Assembly (NCBI GenBank): GCA_002435335.1
Contig: DJMI01000081.1
Coordinates: 2,829-29,129 of the forward strand
DNA length: 26,301 nt
Source: Nitrosomonas sp. UBA6494
GTDB lineage: Bacteria > Pseudomonadota > Gammaproteobacteria > Burkholderiales > Nitrosomonadaceae
Direction: 5' to 3'
A program made the translations under genes and the position numbers. The notes beneath the pieces were generated by a model that was not told the origin of the DNA, did no database searches, and saw nothing but the letters and a program-made list of their open reading frames with translations. This document shows, one piece after another, positions 16,555 through 24,973 of the stretch (position 1 is the stretch's first letter; each line of letters starts with the position of its first letter).

Positions 16555-18156
16555 ATGCAAAACAATCACTTTGATATACTCATCATCGGAAGCGGCTTGG
16601 CAGGATTTACATTGGCTTTACACCTAGCGTCGTCTAAAAAAATCTGCATTGTAACCAAATTAACCGCTGAATCCGGAGCCAGTTCGTGGGCGCAAGGCGG
16701 TATCGCGGCAGCATTATCAAGCGACGATTCTCCGCAAAGTCATGTACAAGACACCTTGATCGCTGGCGCTGGCCTATGTGATGAAAATATCACCCGATAC
16801 GTCGCAGAAAATGCTGCGGATGCTATTCATTGGTTGATCAATCAAGGGATAAATTTCACCGGTGATCGAAATAATCAAACCGGATATCATCTTGCGCAAG
16901 AAGGCGGTCATAGCACGCGTCGTATTTTTCACAGTGGCGATGCCACGGGTAAAGCAATACAGCAAACGCTTCTCAGCAATATCCAAAAATCTCCGAATAT
17001 TTCCATTTTAGAAAATCACATCGCAATCGATCTGATCACAAACGACAAATTACCGAAACTTGCTGGAACACAACACAAACGCTGTTTCGGTGCTTACGTG
17101 CTCGACAAAAATAAAGACAAGGTTCGTACGATTACTGCACACCATACGATTCTTGCAACAGGAGGCGCCGGCAAGGTTTATCTTTATACGACGAATCCGG
17201 ATACTGCGACCGGCGATGGAATAGCCATGGGGTGGCGCGCGGGTTGTCAAATTGCAAATATGGAATTTGTCCAATTTCACCCCACTTGCCTTTATCATCC
17301 ACACGCCAAATCATTTTTAATCAGCGAAGCAGTTCGTGGCGAAGGAGGATTATTAAAACTACCCAATGGCGAGCGCTTCATGCTGCAGCATGATACACGT
17401 GCCGAATTGGCTCCACGCGACATCGTTGCCCGCGCAATCGATTTCGAAATGAAAAAAAGAGGGCTCGATTGCGTTTATTTAGATATAACTCACAAATCAC
17501 ACAGTTTTCTTAAAGCGCATTTTCCCACCATTTATACGCGTTGTTTGGAACTTGGCATCGACATATCAAAAGAACCTATTCCGGTCGTTCCGGCAGCACA
17601 TTACACTTGCGGTGGTGTCGTAGCGGATCAAAACGGCAGAACCAATTTGAATAATCTTTACGCAATCGGTGAAACGGCTCATACCGGTTTACACGGCGCC
17701 AATCGTTTGGCCAGTAATTCATTACTGGAATGCATTGTATTTGCGCAAGCCGCCGCCAGAGATATAATCGATCAACCGATTACAGATCTACCGACGCTAC
17801 CGGATTGGGACGAAAGCCGCGTTACCGACGCCGACGAAGAAATTGTCATTGCGCATAATTGGGATGAGCTTCGCCGTTTCATGTGGAATTATGTAGGCAT
17901 TGTTAGAACAACCAAGCGATTACAGCGTGCACAACACCGAATCGAATTACTGCATGAAGAAATTAATGAATATTATGCAAATTTTCGCGTAACCAGTGAC
18001 TTATTGGAATTACGTAATCTCGTTGATAGTGCCGACTTGATTGTGCAATGCGCACTACAGCGTCACGAAAGTCGCGGATTGCACTATAGCAAAGATTATC
18101 CGCAAACATTACCGAATGGCAGAAACACTATTTTGATTAAAAAAAATATCCAATAG
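16555..18156 (+). CDS. nadB: L-aspartate oxidase
   Basis: NadB oxidises L-aspartate to iminoaspartate, the first step of de novo NAD synthesis; NadA uses the product. The 533-residue protein is a flavoprotein of the succinate dehydrogenase type: FAD loop IIGSGLAG (10-17), SSWAQGGIAAAL, active-site stretches QEGGHSTRRIFHSGDATG and PRDIVARAID, HYTCGGV, and the C-terminal FAD motif HGANRLASNSLLE. Length matches E. coli NadB (540 aa). AGGA lies 7 nt before the ATG. nadB divergent from rpoE is a conserved arrangement. No nadA or nadC is in the window. Confidence 0.96.
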   Translation: MQNNHFDILIIGSGLAGFTLALHLASSKKICIVTKLTAESGASSWAQGGIAAALSSDDSPQSHVQDTLIAGAGLCDENITRYVAENAADAIHWLINQGINFTGDRNNQTGYHLAQEGGHSTRRIFHSGDATGKAIQQTLLSNIQKSPNISILENHIAIDLITNDKLPKLAGTQHKRCFGAYVLDKNKDKVRTITAHHTILATGGAGKVYLYTTNPDTATGDGIAMGWRAGCQIANMEFVQFHPTCLYHPHAKSFLISEAVRGEGGLLKLPNGERFMLQHDTRAELAPRDIVARAIDFEMKKRGLDCVYLDITHKSHSFLKAHFPTIYTRCLELGIDISKEPIPVVPAAHYTCGGVVADQNGRTNLNNLYAIGETAHTGLHGANRLASNSLLECIVFAQAAARDIIDQPITDLPTLPDWDESRVTDADEEIVIAHNWDELRRFMWNYVGIVRTTKRLQRAQHRIELLHEEINEYYANFRVTSDLLELRNLVDSADLIVQCALQRHESRGLHYSKDYPQTLPNGRNTILIKKNIQ

Positions 18157-18175
18157 AGAATACTCGTTGTACTAA

Positions 18176-18652
18176 ATGATGCAATCCGATTGGCTTAATC
18201 CTGCTACCTTACAGTGGTGTCAATTTTTACTTGACAGCTATTATCATTGGATCAAACAGGAATTAATTCCGCGACACGGCACAATACTGCAACAAGCCGA
18301 GCGACTATTTTGCAGTAAATTCGTTGTGGCTTCACATGACTCTGAAGTCGACCCTGTATTGAACTACGGTAACCAAACAGCGCTAAATTTATGGGAGTTG
18401 CCTTGGCAGCAATTTACGCAAACACCATCAAGATTAACCGCAGAACCGATCAATCGCGAAGCGCGCGCGAAAATGCTGATGCAAGTTCAAACTCAAGGTT
18501 TTGTTACCGATTATAGTGGCATCAGAATTACCAGTACCGGCAAGCGATTTATCGCTGAACAAATTACCATTTGGAATATTCTGAATTCGCGTGGCGTCAA
18601 TATTGGACAAGGAGCCACCTTTTCCACATGGAAGTATCTATCGGATCGTTAA
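18176..18652 (+). CDS. MEKHLA domain-containing protein
   Basis: The 158-residue product is a single MEKHLA domain, a PAS-like module. Diagnostic stretches are SYYHWIKQELI near residue 22 and FVVASHDSEVDPVLNYGNQT followed by ALNLWELPWQQFTQ. Further on are PSRLTAEPINREAR and RITSTGKRFIAEQITIWNI, then GQGATFSTW at the end. Stand-alone members occur in many proteobacteria and cyanobacteria; no biochemical role is established that I know of. It begins 19 bp after nadB and is probably cotranscribed. Two adjacent ATG codons (18176, 18179) are both possible starts. Confidence 0.85.
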   Translation: MMQSDWLNPATLQWCQFLLDSYYHWIKQELIPRHGTILQQAERLFCSKFVVASHDSEVDPVLNYGNQTALNLWELPWQQFTQTPSRLTAEPINREARAKMLMQVQTQGFVTDYSGIRITSTGKRFIAEQITIWNILNSRGVNIGQGATFSTWKYLSDR

Positions 18653-18790
18653 AAATTCGAAAAAACAAATTTAAATGCTTGTTATTCGTGTTTCCGATTA
18701 AAATAATTGCAGTATGATTCCAATCCTATGTCACATTGCTTGTAACAACGGTTAGTTAAAGTCAGATTTTGTCCCGAAAAGGCATGCACT

Positions 18791-19798
18791 ATGTTCAAAA
18801 ATACATTATTCGCTTTTGCTGTTATTCAATTCATAATCGCCTCTCCACTTAAAGCGGAGACCTGGACACTTCCACCGCCCGGTATTGATATTTTTGGACA
18901 AATCAGAACCACGGAAGCAAGCCGCGAAGAAACATTATTGGATATCGCTCGCCGTTACGATATCGGTCAAATCGAAATTTTACTGGCAAACCCAGATGTT
19001 GACCGCTGGCTGCCGGAAGACGGCGCAAAAGTCATTCTGCCAAGCCGCTATATTATTCCGCAAGCTGAACGTAAGGGTTTGGTAGTCAATCTGGCGGAAA
19101 TGCGAATTTATTACTTTCCCGACACCCCGAAAGGCGAAAAACCGAAAATCATCACTCACCCTGTCGGTATCGGCAGAATGGATTGGATTACACCTTTAGG
19201 CGTGTCGCGAATCATCGAAAAAAAGAAAGACCCGACCTGGATTCCACCGAAGTCGCTGCAAATGGATCGCATAGCCAATGGCGAACCGCCCTACCCCAGC
19301 ATCGTACCACCCGGACCGACCAATCCGCTGGGGCGATACGCGATGCGCTTAAGCATCGGTAGCGGCAGTTATTTGATTCACGGCACGATTAAACCATTCG
19401 GTGTCGGTATGCGAGTTTCCGCGGGATGCATTCGCATGTACCCTGAAGATATCGAAGCGCTTTTCGATAAAGTACCGGTCGGCACACAAGTACAGGTAGT
19501 CAATCAACCGATCAAACTCGGTTGGCTCTTGGATTCGCTGTTTATCGAACTGCATCCGCCATTGGAAGAAGAAGAACAGAAATATGCCAATTATTCACAA
19601 ATGGTAATAGCAGCAGTAACCGATTTCCTAACGCTCAACAGCAGCAGGAAAGCTATTCCCAGTGATTTTGAAATCGACCAAGAAGCTCTGGATCAGGCCA
19701 TTCTTGAAAAAAGCGGCGTACCGGTTTTGATATCACGTGCTCGAACACAAACACAATTGCAAACTCAAAATAGCAGCCAATTGCTCGATATCCAATAA
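18791..19798 (+). CDS. L,D-transpeptidase (ErfK/YbiS/YkuD family)
   Basis: A periplasmic enzyme expected to make 3-3 cross-links in peptidoglycan or attach outer-membrane lipoprotein to it. The 335-residue product has a signal peptide ending near PLKA-ET (residue 22). A LysM-like region follows (LLDIARRYDIGQIEILLANP), then the YkuD catalytic domain with His197 (LIHGTIKPFG) and the nucleophile Cys213 in SAGCIRMYPEDI. About 120 residues lie beyond the active site, ending in a polar Gln/Thr-rich tail. AAAAGG lies 9-10 nt upstream of the ATG. Which acceptor it uses cannot be told from sequence. Confidence 0.92.
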   Translation: MFKNTLFAFAVIQFIIASPLKAETWTLPPPGIDIFGQIRTTEASREETLLDIARRYDIGQIEILLANPDVDRWLPEDGAKVILPSRYIIPQAERKGLVVNLAEMRIYYFPDTPKGEKPKIITHPVGIGRMDWITPLGVSRIIEKKKDPTWIPPKSLQMDRIANGEPPYPSIVPPGPTNPLGRYAMRLSIGSGSYLIHGTIKPFGVGMRVSAGCIRMYPEDIEALFDKVPVGTQVQVVNQPIKLGWLLDSLFIELHPPLEEEEQKYANYSQMVIAAVTDFLTLNSSRKAIPSDFEIDQEALDQAILEKSGVPVLISRARTQTQLQTQNSSQLLDIQ

Positions 19799-19842
19799 CC
19801 TTTTAGCTGTGCACCACATAAACTTACGCTAATCGCTTGTAC

Positions 19843-19993
19843 AGACGGAGACCTTTGCACGGTGTCATGAGCGGTACGAGAATAAGGCAAAAATTTGCGA
19901 AAAAGCGGAGTTTACACAGGGTAAATGAGCATTTTTCGCGAATTTTTAACGCAATTATCGTGCCGCGTAGTAACCGTGCAAAGGTCTCAGACG
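19843..19993. mobile_element. MITE-like palindromic element with 5-bp flanking repeat
   Basis: The element runs from 19848 to 19988 (141 bp). It has perfect 16-bp terminal inverted repeats: GAGACCTTTGCACGGT (19848-19863) and its reverse complement (19973-19988). The arms continue as imperfect inverted repeats almost to the centre, where TTTAC/GTAAA (19911-19915, 19921-19925) closes a 5-nt loop, so the whole element folds as one hairpin. Directly outside both ends stands AGACG (19843-19847 and 19989-19993), a probable target duplication. There is no coding sequence. The ends resemble those I associate with IS5-like elements, but no transposase is near. It lies between two convergent genes and could also stop transcription. 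Confidence 0.8.
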
Positions 19994-20036
19994 ATTAAAG
20001 AGCGGCTTTGCAACAACAAAACCCAATAAGCAGGCA

Positions 20037-20249
20037 TTATTTCTCCGTAGTGGTACCTTCTTTTTCCTTGCTATCGGGAATTACCGAATCTGCAATAGCC
20101 CCAACAGCTTTAACCGTGGTTTTGACCGTCGTTACAACGGCAGTAACAGCCGCATCGGCGACTGCCAAGACAGCGCATCCTGTAACATGGATGATGAATA
20201 GAGATACTATGACCAATCTGTATGTGGAACACATTGACGGAATGTTCAA
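20037..20249 (-). CDS. Small lipoprotein, unknown function
   Basis: The product is up to 70 residues with a hydrophobic signal segment ending in a lipobox, VTGC (Cys25). The mature peptide is short, rich in Ala and Val (AVLAVADAAVTAVVTTVKTT) and ends in a charged tail DSKEKEGTTTEK. Similar tiny Ala/Val-rich lipoproteins are common in proteobacteria and have no known role. The start is uncertain: TTG 20249 or ATG 20234, the latter still giving a complete signal peptide. No strong ribosome site was seen. It lies beyond the terminator hairpin of the next lipoprotein gene upstream, so it probably has its own promoter. Confidence 0.7.
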   Translation of the reverse strand: MNIPSMCSTYRLVIVSLFIIHVTGCAVLAVADAAVTAVVTTVKTTVKAVGAIADSVIPDSKEKEGTTTEK

Positions 20250-20334
20250 GCTAATGATTAAAAATTACATACAGCAATTTCCGCAAGTAGTTGTTCAGTT
20301 TTTTGATGATCATTCACCAACTTCCCTACTATAA

Positions 20335-20355
20335 GCCTCCGGCTCTGCCGGAGGC
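20335..20355 (-). terminator. Intrinsic terminator-like hairpin after the 20363 lipoprotein gene
   Basis: GCCTCCGGC (20335-20343) and GCCGGAGGC (20347-20355) form a perfect 9-bp GC-rich stem with a 3-nt loop. It starts 7 nt after the stop codon of the lipoprotein gene read on the minus strand. Only a short T-rich stretch (TTAT) follows, so termination may be partial. Confidence 0.6.
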
Positions 20356-20362
20356 AATTTAA

Positions 20363-20716
20363 CTATTTAGCTTCCAACACCATTTTACGGTGAATTTCAG
20401 CGAGGCTCAGATTGGCTCTCTCAGCCTCCTCATAAGAACTGATTAAGTTTCGGCAATGCGACTCCAGATCAGCCGCTTGTCTACCGTAAGCAGCCGCATT
20501 ATCTTGATATTTTTCCAACATTTTCTTGTGTTCTAATACTTTTGCCTGCATTTGTTTTGCAGTATCTTCGTAGTGTTTAGCTAGGTTTTCATGATCTGCT
20601 TTTGTTGTCGCACTTTGTACGGCTTGCGTCATATCCATCGGATGAGGATTCATATGCGCGCATGCGGTAAGTGTGCCAATTATGATCAACGCGATTAAAT
20701 TGCGACATGCTTTCAT
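20363..20716 (-). CDS. Coiled-coil lipoprotein, unknown function
   Basis: The 117-residue product has a signal peptide with lipobox LTAC (Cys19), so it should be lipid-anchored. The mature part is almost wholly helical and charged, with heptad-like stretches (NLAKHYEDTAKQMQAKVLEH, AAAYGRQAADLESHCRNLIS) suggesting a coiled coil. AGGAGA stands 7 nt before the ATG. I do not recognise a named family. Its likeness to Lpp-type and other small periplasmic helical lipoproteins is one of form only. A GC-rich hairpin follows the stop codon, so it is probably a single-gene transcript. Confidence 0.8.
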   Translation of the reverse strand: MKACRNLIALIIIGTLTACAHMNPHPMDMTQAVQSATTKADHENLAKHYEDTAKQMQAKVLEHKKMLEKYQDNAAAYGRQAADLESHCRNLISSYEEAERANLSLAEIHRKMVLEAK

Positions 20717-20916
20717 ATTACTTTCTCCTATATTCTATATTGTTAATTGAATAAACACCTGCACTGATGCCAGCAAAGAAAACTTATTATTGTTACACTG
20801 CAATAAGTATTGATCAGCAGCCTATTATGGTCATGAATTAGTAACCATATCAACAAGAATGTTAAGAATCGATCAAATAAGTATTTTTATCCACCAAATC
20901 TCGACACAATAAACCT

Positions 20917-21837
20917 TCAAACTTTCCCACCATTCTCCAACCAACTACGGCAATCCGGTGTTAACACATGTTTGCAAGCGGCATCGTAAAGGGATAATTC
21001 ATCATCGTTCAGCACTTCTCGCCAACGCCCGTTCGTGCCTTTGTGCAAAAATGTCTGCGCACCGCCTTTGAAGAATTGCCCGCCTCCGGGCGCATATAAT
21101 TCACCTTGACGTTTCATTTCGGCGAAAGAAACCGCTTTGATGATACCGGGCCACGCGTATTGCGGAACATCGATTTCCAGGAATGCAGCAATGCGGCGAA
21201 CTTCGCGCTCGGTATCGATGAGCATGTCGCTGTAATGGAAAAGCCGAATATTAGGGAGGTGACGAAAATTCCACCAAGACTGAACATTAGAAAGATGTGA
21301 CCAATAAGGCCAACCATCGTTTTCCCACGCAAAAGTACCACGGGTAATCCAATTTCGCCAAAACACATGCACATCACTCGGCGGCGCTGGCAATTCATCC
21401 CCTACCCGTCCAGGCAACATATTCATCAACATCAGCATCTCTTCTTTCATACCTCGGTAGTGATTCCATAACGACATAAACACATCGCGAGGATCGCGGG
21501 CAATGTAGAGGTATTTGATTTTGTCGTTATAGGGTAATCCGTCAAGTGGCAAATGCGTTTTAATAAAACGGCGATGCTGCTGCGCTTTCAAATTATTCAG
21601 CACCAATTCCAACGGAATAACTCGCATATCGAGCCACGGTGACATTTGTGCAGGCGGTGCCGGAAAATTTCCATCAGGAAACAGCAAATGAGCAACGATT
21701 GCCTGTGTCCACGTGGTCCCTGCCTTGTAAGATGTCGCGATAACGATATCGTCGTCACGCGATTCGAAATAATCCCAGCGTGTGCTGTCAAAGTGATGAT
21801 TCTGGTAGATATGCGAGCGTTGGGGTAAATTGCGCAT
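20917..21837 (-). CDS. PAPS-dependent sulfotransferase
   Basis: A cytosolic-type sulfotransferase of 306 residues, expected to move a sulfuryl group from PAPS to a hydroxyl or amine acceptor. The 5'-phosphosulfate loop is TSYKAGTTWTQ (35-45, Lys38). KTHLPLD carries the likely catalytic His, and YIARDPRDVFMSLWNHY is the 3'-phosphate site. The C-terminal FKGGAQTFLHKGTNGRWREV corresponds to the conserved RKGxxGxW region. All elements are intact, so it should be active; the acceptor is unknown. AGGAAA lies 8 nt before the ATG. It sits alone between a lipoprotein gene and a broken CDF gene, suggesting acquisition or rearrangement. Confidence 0.92.
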   Translation of the reverse strand: MRNLPQRSHIYQNHHFDSTRWDYFESRDDDIVIATSYKAGTTWTQAIVAHLLFPDGNFPAPPAQMSPWLDMRVIPLELVLNNLKAQQHRRFIKTHLPLDGLPYNDKIKYLYIARDPRDVFMSLWNHYRGMKEEMLMLMNMLPGRVGDELPAPPSDVHVFWRNWITRGTFAWENDGWPYWSHLSNVQSWWNFRHLPNIRLFHYSDMLIDTEREVRRIAAFLEIDVPQYAWPGIIKAVSFAEMKRQGELYAPGGGQFFKGGAQTFLHKGTNGRWREVLNDDELSLYDAACKHVLTPDCRSWLENGGKV

Positions 21838-21909
21838 TATTGTTTCCTATTTTATGTACTCGCAGTAACTTATAGCGATACGGCTATCTTGGCAAGCTGA
21901 AAATCAAGC

Positions 21910-22338
21910 ATGCAGCGGAATGAGAACACATTAATGCGTTGGCAGAATTTTCACCCACATTTACTTGCTTTTCGATCGGCAACACCAACTCTCGGCTTAA
22001 CGACACTGTGGTCAGCATGGGAAAAACTACATCTGCCGCTAGCACCGGATCCGGTACTGTTGTCGCTGACCGGATTTGGCGCACTCGTCGTAAATTTTAG
22101 TTGCGCATTCATGCTGGTTCGATTTCGAAGTCATGGCAACAGTATGGCAAAAGCAGCTTTCTTTTCAGCACGCAACGATGTTTTTGCCAATATCGCGATC
22201 ATCGTCGCCGCATTGGCAACAACGGTTACATTGTCTCATTGGCCGGATCTCATCGTCGGTATCGGCATTCTGATCATTAATCTGGATGCGGCGAGTAAGG
22301 TATATTCGGCTGCGCGTAAGGAATATAAAAACAGTTGA
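21910..22338 (+). pseudogene. N-terminally truncated cation diffusion facilitator remnant
   Basis: The 142-residue frame matches only the second half of a CDF-type transporter membrane domain. It has GLTTLWSAWEKLHLP (end of a membrane helix), a helix around ALVVNFSCAFMLV, then the SARNDVFANIAIIVAALATT and WPDLIVGIGILIINL helices. The first two membrane segments and their metal-site HxxxD motif are missing. An in-frame TGA stands at 21898-21900 just upstream, and the 72 bp between here and the sulfotransferase encode nothing similar. There is no ribosome site. The reading frame is open, so a short product is possible, but a working transporter is unlikely. Confidence 0.7.
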
Positions 22339-22470
22339 TATTTACAATATGGAACTAAAGTACCCTATCTATCAGTAATAAAAAATAACTCCCTGACGCA
22401 ATAGCAAGCAAACTAGGTACAATACCTCTCAGCGGAGAAAATTCATCGCCGCCTCGTTATAGATCCGAAA

Positions 22471-24912
22471 ATGTCCACTTTAGCGCTAACATCTTCTGAA
22501 TTACGCATCACCATCGACCCAGCCACCCTGGGATTTGCTGATACCTCCGAATTGTCGCAACAACCTTTGTCATGGATCGGGCAAGAGCAAGCACAAGTAG
22601 CTGTGCATTTCGGCCTTAACATGATGCAGGCGGATTATCATTTGTTTGTACTCGGAGAAGCCGGCTCGGGACGGACTTCTCTGCTACAGCAGGCCATGAT
22701 AGCCGCAGCTTCCAACCAACCGACGCCGCCGGATTTATGCTATCTGTACAATTTTGTAGCGCCCGAGAAACCCTTAGCATTGCGTCTTCCACCGGGACAA
22801 GGACGCTTATTGCGGCAATCGCTGCAGGAATTGTCAAAATCGCTGCCATCCGAAATTACGCGTTGTCTGAGCGGTCAGGATTTCAAGCTGAAAAGCGATC
22901 GTGTCGAGAAAAAATTCAAAGCAGAAGCGGGTCAAGCCTATGCCAAACTGGATAAATTTGCTGAATCGCTGCATTTCACTATCCACCGCGAAGACGAGCA
23001 GGTGGTATTTACCTTACTGGACGAAAAAGGAGAAATCCTCACCGCAGAAAATTTATTAAAGCTTCCCAAGGCTCGCAGAAACGAAATCGAACAAGCCGAA
23101 GAAGCGCTACGTGATGCAATCGTGCTTTATTTCGAAGAATTCAAGCTGATCGATAAAGAAAAAGAAATTGCGTTAACCGCGTTACGGCGCCGTATCGTAC
23201 AACCGATGCTAAATGCCGTATTGAAGAAAATTCAAGAAAAATTAGATAAATCGCTCAAACAGCAAGATCGGTTGACCACCTATTTTGAGCAAATCGTAAC
23301 GGATATCCTCGATAATCTGGGCTTGTTTGAATCTGACAACGGCGAAGAAGAAAAACAACAATCGGAATTGAATCAGATTTTCTCACGCTACCAAATCAAT
23401 CTGGCCGTCGACAATGCCGATTTACACGGCGCTCCCGTCATCGTAGAAGATAATCCTTCCACATACGCATTATTCGGCAGCATCGATTACCAATTCGAAA
23501 GCGGGAAGCTCAAAACCGATTTCATGCGCATCCGTGCCGGCAGTTTGCTCAAAGCGCACGGCGGCTTTCTGATGCTGCACCTGGATGATTTGCTAAGCGA
23601 CGGCGAATTGTGGATGAAATTGCGGCGCTTCTTGCGCAGCAAGCGCTTACAAATTGAAGAACCGGGTTCCGCACTGACAGCCAATATGCCGATTTCGCTT
23701 GAACCTGAAGCAGTCGATGTAAACGTCAAAATCATTTTAATCGGTTCGCGCGATGAATATTACGATCTGCAAGAAATCGATCCAGAATTCATGCGCCGTT
23801 TTCGCGTCAAAGTCGATTTTGCCGGAAGTTTTGTGGCCAGCCCTCAAACCTACCAAGCTTCCGCCATTTTTGTCGCACATCTTTGCAATAGTGGAAAATT
23901 GCCGCACTTTTCCGCTGCCGCCGTAGCTTGCTTACTGGAGCATTCACACCGGGAAGTGGAAGATCAAAAGCGTCAAAGCGCAATTTTTGCGCGCATTGAA
24001 ATGCTGGTATTGGAAAGCGCATCGGTTTGCATCAACCGCGGTGGGCACCTGGTTGAAGTAACCGATGTAGTCGCCGCACTCGAAGCGCGAGTCATGCGCC
24101 ATAACTATCCCGACTTACGTTTGCAAGAATCGATTATCGAAGGGGAAATTGCAATCGCCTTTACCGGTGATGAAATCGGACAAATCAATGCATTGACGCA
24201 AATCGATCTCGGCGATTACTGTTTCGGTACGCCGGTACGTGTCACTGCACGTGCATTCGCCGGAGAGGACGGTGTGCTGAATATCGCCAGAGAAGTTGAA
24301 ATGACCGGCCCGATTCACGACAAAGGCATGCTGATCCTGCAAAATTATTTGTCCGCAACGTTCTCTCATCTGGCTCCTTTGGCACTCAATGCGTCGATCG
24401 TATTCGAACAGGAATACACCCATATCGAAGGCGATTCCGCTTCTTGTGCGGAGCTGTTCGTGTTGCTGTCGTCGCTTGCTGAGATGCCACTTAAGCAAAG
24501 CATCGCGGTAACCGGCGCACTGAATCAATTCGGCGAAGTGCTGCCGATTGGCGGCGTCAACGACAAAATAGAGGGCTATTTCACCTTGTGCGAGAAAATC
24601 GGCTTAACCGGACAACAAGGTGTATTGATACCGCATCAGAACCGACAGCATTTAATGTTGAGCCGTAAAGTCATCAACGCGGTAGAACAAGGTTTGTTCG
24701 CCATCTACACCATGGAACATGTCATGCAAGGCATGGAATTATTGACCGGATTCCCCGCCGGAATCGCCGAAGCCAGCCGCTCGACGGGTTATCCGCCCGA
24801 CACCATTCTGGGCAATGTGCAAAAAACCTTGCTGCTGTTCCGACGCGCTTGCCAACTCTCGCATCATCCGAAGTCAGAGCATCGACGCTTGCCGTCGCGC
24901 GCTGATAAATAG
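22471..24912 (+). CDS. LonB-type ATP-dependent protease
   Basis: An 813-residue AAA+ protease of the S16 family, LonB-like subgroup found in proteobacteria, not the classic Lon. The N-terminus (PLSWIGQEQAQVAVHFGLNM) leads into a P-loop LGEAGSGRTS (61-70) in which Arg68 stands where Lys is usual. A long helical insertion with coiled-coil character spans about 140-300. Walker B and sensor regions lie near GGFLMLHLDDLLSD and ILIGSRDEYYDL. The C-terminal protease domain has Ser656 in EGDSASCAEL and Lys699 in GGVNDKIEGYF, 43 residues apart as in E. coli Lon. It may cooperate in protein quality control; substrates are unknown. Confidence 0.92.
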   Translation: MSTLALTSSELRITIDPATLGFADTSELSQQPLSWIGQEQAQVAVHFGLNMMQADYHLFVLGEAGSGRTSLLQQAMIAAASNQPTPPDLCYLYNFVAPEKPLALRLPPGQGRLLRQSLQELSKSLPSEITRCLSGQDFKLKSDRVEKKFKAEAGQAYAKLDKFAESLHFTIHREDEQVVFTLLDEKGEILTAENLLKLPKARRNEIEQAEEALRDAIVLYFEEFKLIDKEKEIALTALRRRIVQPMLNAVLKKIQEKLDKSLKQQDRLTTYFEQIVTDILDNLGLFESDNGEEEKQQSELNQIFSRYQINLAVDNADLHGAPVIVEDNPSTYALFGSIDYQFESGKLKTDFMRIRAGSLLKAHGGFLMLHLDDLLSDGELWMKLRRFLRSKRLQIEEPGSALTANMPISLEPEAVDVNVKIILIGSRDEYYDLQEIDPEFMRRFRVKVDFAGSFVASPQTYQASAIFVAHLCNSGKLPHFSAAAVACLLEHSHREVEDQKRQSAIFARIEMLVLESASVCINRGGHLVEVTDVVAALEARVMRHNYPDLRLQESIIEGEIAIAFTGDEIGQINALTQIDLGDYCFGTPVRVTARAFAGEDGVLNIAREVEMTGPIHDKGMLILQNYLSATFSHLAPLALNASIVFEQEYTHIEGDSASCAELFVLLSSLAEMPLKQSIAVTGALNQFGEVLPIGGVNDKIEGYFTLCEKIGLTGQQGVLIPHQNRQHLMLSRKVINAVEQGLFAIYTMEHVMQGMELLTGFPAGIAEASRSTGYPPDTILGNVQKTLLLFRRACQLSHHPKSEHRRLPSRADK

Positions 24913-24973
24913 CGCCATTATTAGCGACACGTTAATTCTCGCCATTTTGCCCGGCAACCAATAAACAAGCAGC

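Noticed and set aside
20008..20334. 108-codon plus-strand frame overlapping the small lipoprotein gene
   Set aside because: Low-complexity Thr/Ala/Val product that mirrors the lipoprotein on the other strand, which has a signal peptide and lipobox.
24115..24528. 137-codon minus-strand frame inside the LonB-type gene
   Set aside because: Antisense shadow of the conserved protease domain; no recognisable features.
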